The notes beneath the pieces are model-generated. The model did no database searches, was not told where the DNA came from, and saw only the letters and a list, made by a program, of their open reading frames with translations. From positions 1-6,931 of the forward strand of contig JAITGB010000184.1 in the NCBI GenBank assembly GCA_031280945.1: a DNA stretch of 6,931 bases, written 5' to 3'. The translations under genes and the position numbers were made by a program. Position 1 is the first letter of the stretch. Each line of letters starts with the position of its first letter. Below are positions 5,858-6,931 of the stretch, one piece after another. This DNA comes from Spirochaetales bacterium. GTDB lineage: Bacteria > Spirochaetota > Spirochaetia > DTKZ01.

Positions 5858-6579
5858 AGATATTTCTCCATAGCGCTGAGGGGGCCGCTTGCCAGAAGAA
5901 CCGTCAGGTTGTAGAAGGCGTGGGTTATGACGGGGACGGTTATGTTCTTCGCTGCGCGCAGTACCCAGCTAAAATATAATCCGAGGAGGAGGGCTGCGGC
6001 AAACCCTGTGGGGCCTTCGTAGATGTGGAGGGCCGCGAAGAGCCCTGCGGGGGCGAGGAGGGCGAGGCCGGGAGGGGCGCCGAGGCGGTGGAGTTCGGCG
6101 GGGAGGTAGGCTCGGAAGTAGAGTTCTTCCCAGAGGCCGGTTGCGAGGCAGGCGGGGAGGAGAAGGGGGAGGAGGCTGTAGTTCGTGTACGTCCAGCGGA
6201 AGGGGGGGAGGGCGGCGGTGAGGTATTCCGGGGGGAGCTCTGCGAGGGCGAGGCTCAGGAGGAGGAGGAGGGGAAAGATGGGCAGGCCCGCGAGGAGGCC
6301 GAAGAGGAGGTGGCGGGGCTTGACGGGCAGGATGCTGTAATCCGCGGGGCGTCTTTGGCCGATATGCGTAACGAGGTAGAGGAGGAGGGCTGCCTGCGCG
6401 GCGCCGTGGGTCATCGTGAGGAGGAGGAAGCGGGGGTTATTGAACTCCGAGCCGTCCGGCTGGGGGCTTGCGATGAGCGAGGGGAGGAGAAAAAGCGCGG
6501 CGGTGAGGGCGAGTTCTTTACAGGGACTGGCTTTGCCGGTAAGATTGCGGGCCGAATGAAAAAAAGAATTGTTCTGCAT
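5854..6579 (-). CDS. CPBP-family intramembrane metalloprotease (CAAX protease/Abi type)
   Basis: The product is a polytopic membrane protein of 241 residues. It carries the three motifs of this protease family: E-E-L-Y-F-R (Glu151, Glu152, Arg156), F-A-A-L-H (His185) and H-A-F-Y-N (His220, Asn224). These would form the intramembrane active site. Hydrophobic segments fall at about 22-37, 52-72, 90-113, 135-150, 168-186, 190-207 and 213-231. Substrate unknown; relatives process prenylated proteins or peptides, or act in regulation and immunity. ATG 6579 is the last Met start before the first helix and has a promoter-like sequence just upstream, but its Shine-Dalgarno is poor. The frame stays open upstream through repeat B to the window edge, with ATGs at 6672, 6831 and 6930, so a longer N-terminus cannot be excluded; that extension is made largely of repeat sequence. 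The stop overlaps the tlpA start as ATGA, implying coupling with the thiol-redox pair. Confidence 0.9.
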   Translation of the reverse strand: MQNNSFFHSARNLTGKASPCKELALTAALFLLPSLIASPQPDGSEFNNPRFLLLTMTHGAAQAALLLYLVTHIGQRRPADYSILPVKPRHLLFGLLAGLPIFPLLLLLSLALAELPPEYLTAALPPFRWTYTNYSLLPLLLPACLATGLWEELYFRAYLPAELHRLGAPPGLALLAPAGLFAALHIYEGPTGFAAALLLGLYFSWVLRAAKNITVPVITHAFYNLTVLLASGPLSAMEKYL

Positions 6580-6589
6580 AGGGTTTCCC

Positions 6590-6618
6590 AGTATAGTTGT
6601 GCAGGGCGTGTATGGAAA
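6590..6618 (-). promoter_or_regulatory. Putative promoter for the protease-tlpA-ccdA operon
   Basis: On the minus strand TTTCCA (6613-6618, 4 of 6) and TATACT (6590-6595, 5 of 6) are separated by exactly 17 nt. The predicted transcription start, about 6583-6584, lies only 4-5 nt before ATG 6579, so the message would be nearly leaderless. The same TATACT box stands 7 nt before the ATG of the metal-binding lipoprotein gene. It lies just outside repeat copy B. Confidence 0.45.
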
Positions 6619-6655
6619 GCGGGTCAGGGGGGGGATGCGCAGGGCCAGCGCATAT

Positions 6656-6812
6656 AAATTTTTGGGGCGCATTTTTTGCCGCTGTGCGGCAAAAAACCGG
6701 GCTTTGCGGGGCTCCGCTCTCGCTCCGGTCTTTTTCCGTTGGAAAAAGACTTGGCGGATTTTGCTTCGCAAAATCCGCTGACCCCTCCAATCCCTTGCGC
6801 GGCCCAGGGGCT
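6656..6812 (-). repeat. Modular hairpin repeat, copy B
   Basis: This is the second copy of the element found inside tlpA, in reverse orientation. In minus-strand order: block 1 (6780-6812); an 11-bp stem (6754-6764 with 6768-6778, loop TTC on plus); a 10-bp stem (6728-6737 with 6741-6750, loop GTT on plus); block 2 (6690-6733), identical to copy A over 44 nt; an 11-bp stem (6672-6682 with 6686-6696, loop TGT on plus); and an AT-rich tail related to that of copy A. Copy B has two hairpins between blocks 1 and 2 where copy A has one. It lies upstream of the protease gene, and the protease frame also reads through it without a stop. Confidence 0.85.
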
Positions 6813-6851
6813 GCCAGCCTCGTGTACACATAGGATACGGTGATTTTGAGA

Positions 6852-6859
6852 AGTATAAT
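6852..6859. promoter_or_regulatory. Overlapping -10-like boxes on both strands
   Basis: The plus strand has a perfect TATAAT (6854-6859) and the minus strand TATACT (6852-6857). Neither has a good -35 at normal spacing, so they could be chance in an AT-rich patch. The plus box would serve a possible gene starting at 6908; the minus box would serve a longer protease transcript beginning before repeat B. Confidence 0.25.
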
Positions 6860-6869
6860 TTTATTGCGA

Positions 6870-6885
6870 GGCGGCAAATGCCGCC
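6870..6885. repeat. Short perfect GC-rich inverted repeat
   Basis: GGCGGCA and TGCCGCC are separated by two A. No T-run follows on either strand, so it is not an intrinsic terminator. It could be an operator-like or hairpin site in the leader of a rightward transcript, or part of the repeat-rich landscape. Confidence 0.5.
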
Positions 6886-6931
6886 GCCCTGGGGGGAAAG
6901 AGTTTTCATGGTAGTCGCGGCGTGTATCATC

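Larger units (their letters stand above)
6580..6931. other. 352-nt region without a confident gene
   Basis: Upstream of the protease gene this region holds, from left to right, a promoter-like sequence, a small GC-rich patch with an ATGCGC...GCGCAT inverted pair (6635-6653), repeat copy B, overlapping divergent -10-like boxes, a short GC hairpin, and at the edge an ATG on the plus strand (6908) that stays open to the last base. The minus-strand frame of the protease is also open throughout. I see no RNA gene. Confidence 0.6.

Noticed and set aside
5145..5873. Plus-strand open frame across tlpA and element A
   Set aside because: It lies antisense to a clear thioredoxin domain and has no recognisable content except the translated repeat.
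6025..6657. Long plus-strand open frame with a Glu/Gly-rich product opposite the protease
   Set aside because: It is the complement of Leu- and Pro-rich membrane-protein codons (CTC, CTT, CCC give GAG, AAG, GGG). Its low-complexity product has no family features, whereas the minus strand has clear protease motifs.

Overview
The window is a bacterial chromosomal segment. Every gene I can support runs right to left (minus strand). Reading in the direction of transcription, the order is: an intergenic region with a hairpin-rich repeat (element B, about 6656-6812), a CPBP-family membrane protease, a TlpA/ResA-type thioredoxin carrying a second copy of the repeat inside its 5' coding region (element A), the membrane electron carrier CcdA, a ZnuA/TroA-type metal-binding lipoprotein, a complete methyl-accepting chemotaxis protein (MCP), an intrinsic terminator, and the first 172 codons of a second, paralogous MCP that runs off the left edge.

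The sequence does not fix the organism. Tandem MCPs with near-matching N-termini, a loose lipobox (L-F-S-C) on the metal-binding protein and a TlpA-CcdA pair would suit a Treponema-like spirochaete with fairly high GC. That is a tentative inference; other motile diderm anaerobes are possible.

Layout and logic: the protease and TlpA genes overlap by ATGA, and TlpA and CcdA overlap by about 11 nt, so these three genes look translationally coupled. CcdA would carry electrons from cytoplasmic thioredoxin across the inner membrane to TlpA (CPPC active site) outside. The metal-binding lipoprotein follows 72 nt after ccdA and has its own promoter-like sequence. The two MCPs are separate units with strong ribosome binding sites and a clear terminator between them.

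The most unusual content is the pair of modular repeats, in opposite orientation. Each has conserved blocks (33 nt with one mismatch; 44 nt identical; a short AT-rich tail) separated by perfect hairpins with 3-nt loops. The hairpins sit at the same places but their arm sequences differ between copies. Element A lies in frame within tlpA and adds about 80-88 residues in front of the export signal. This recalls the in-frame palindromic elements known from Rickettsia, although no sequence relation is claimed.
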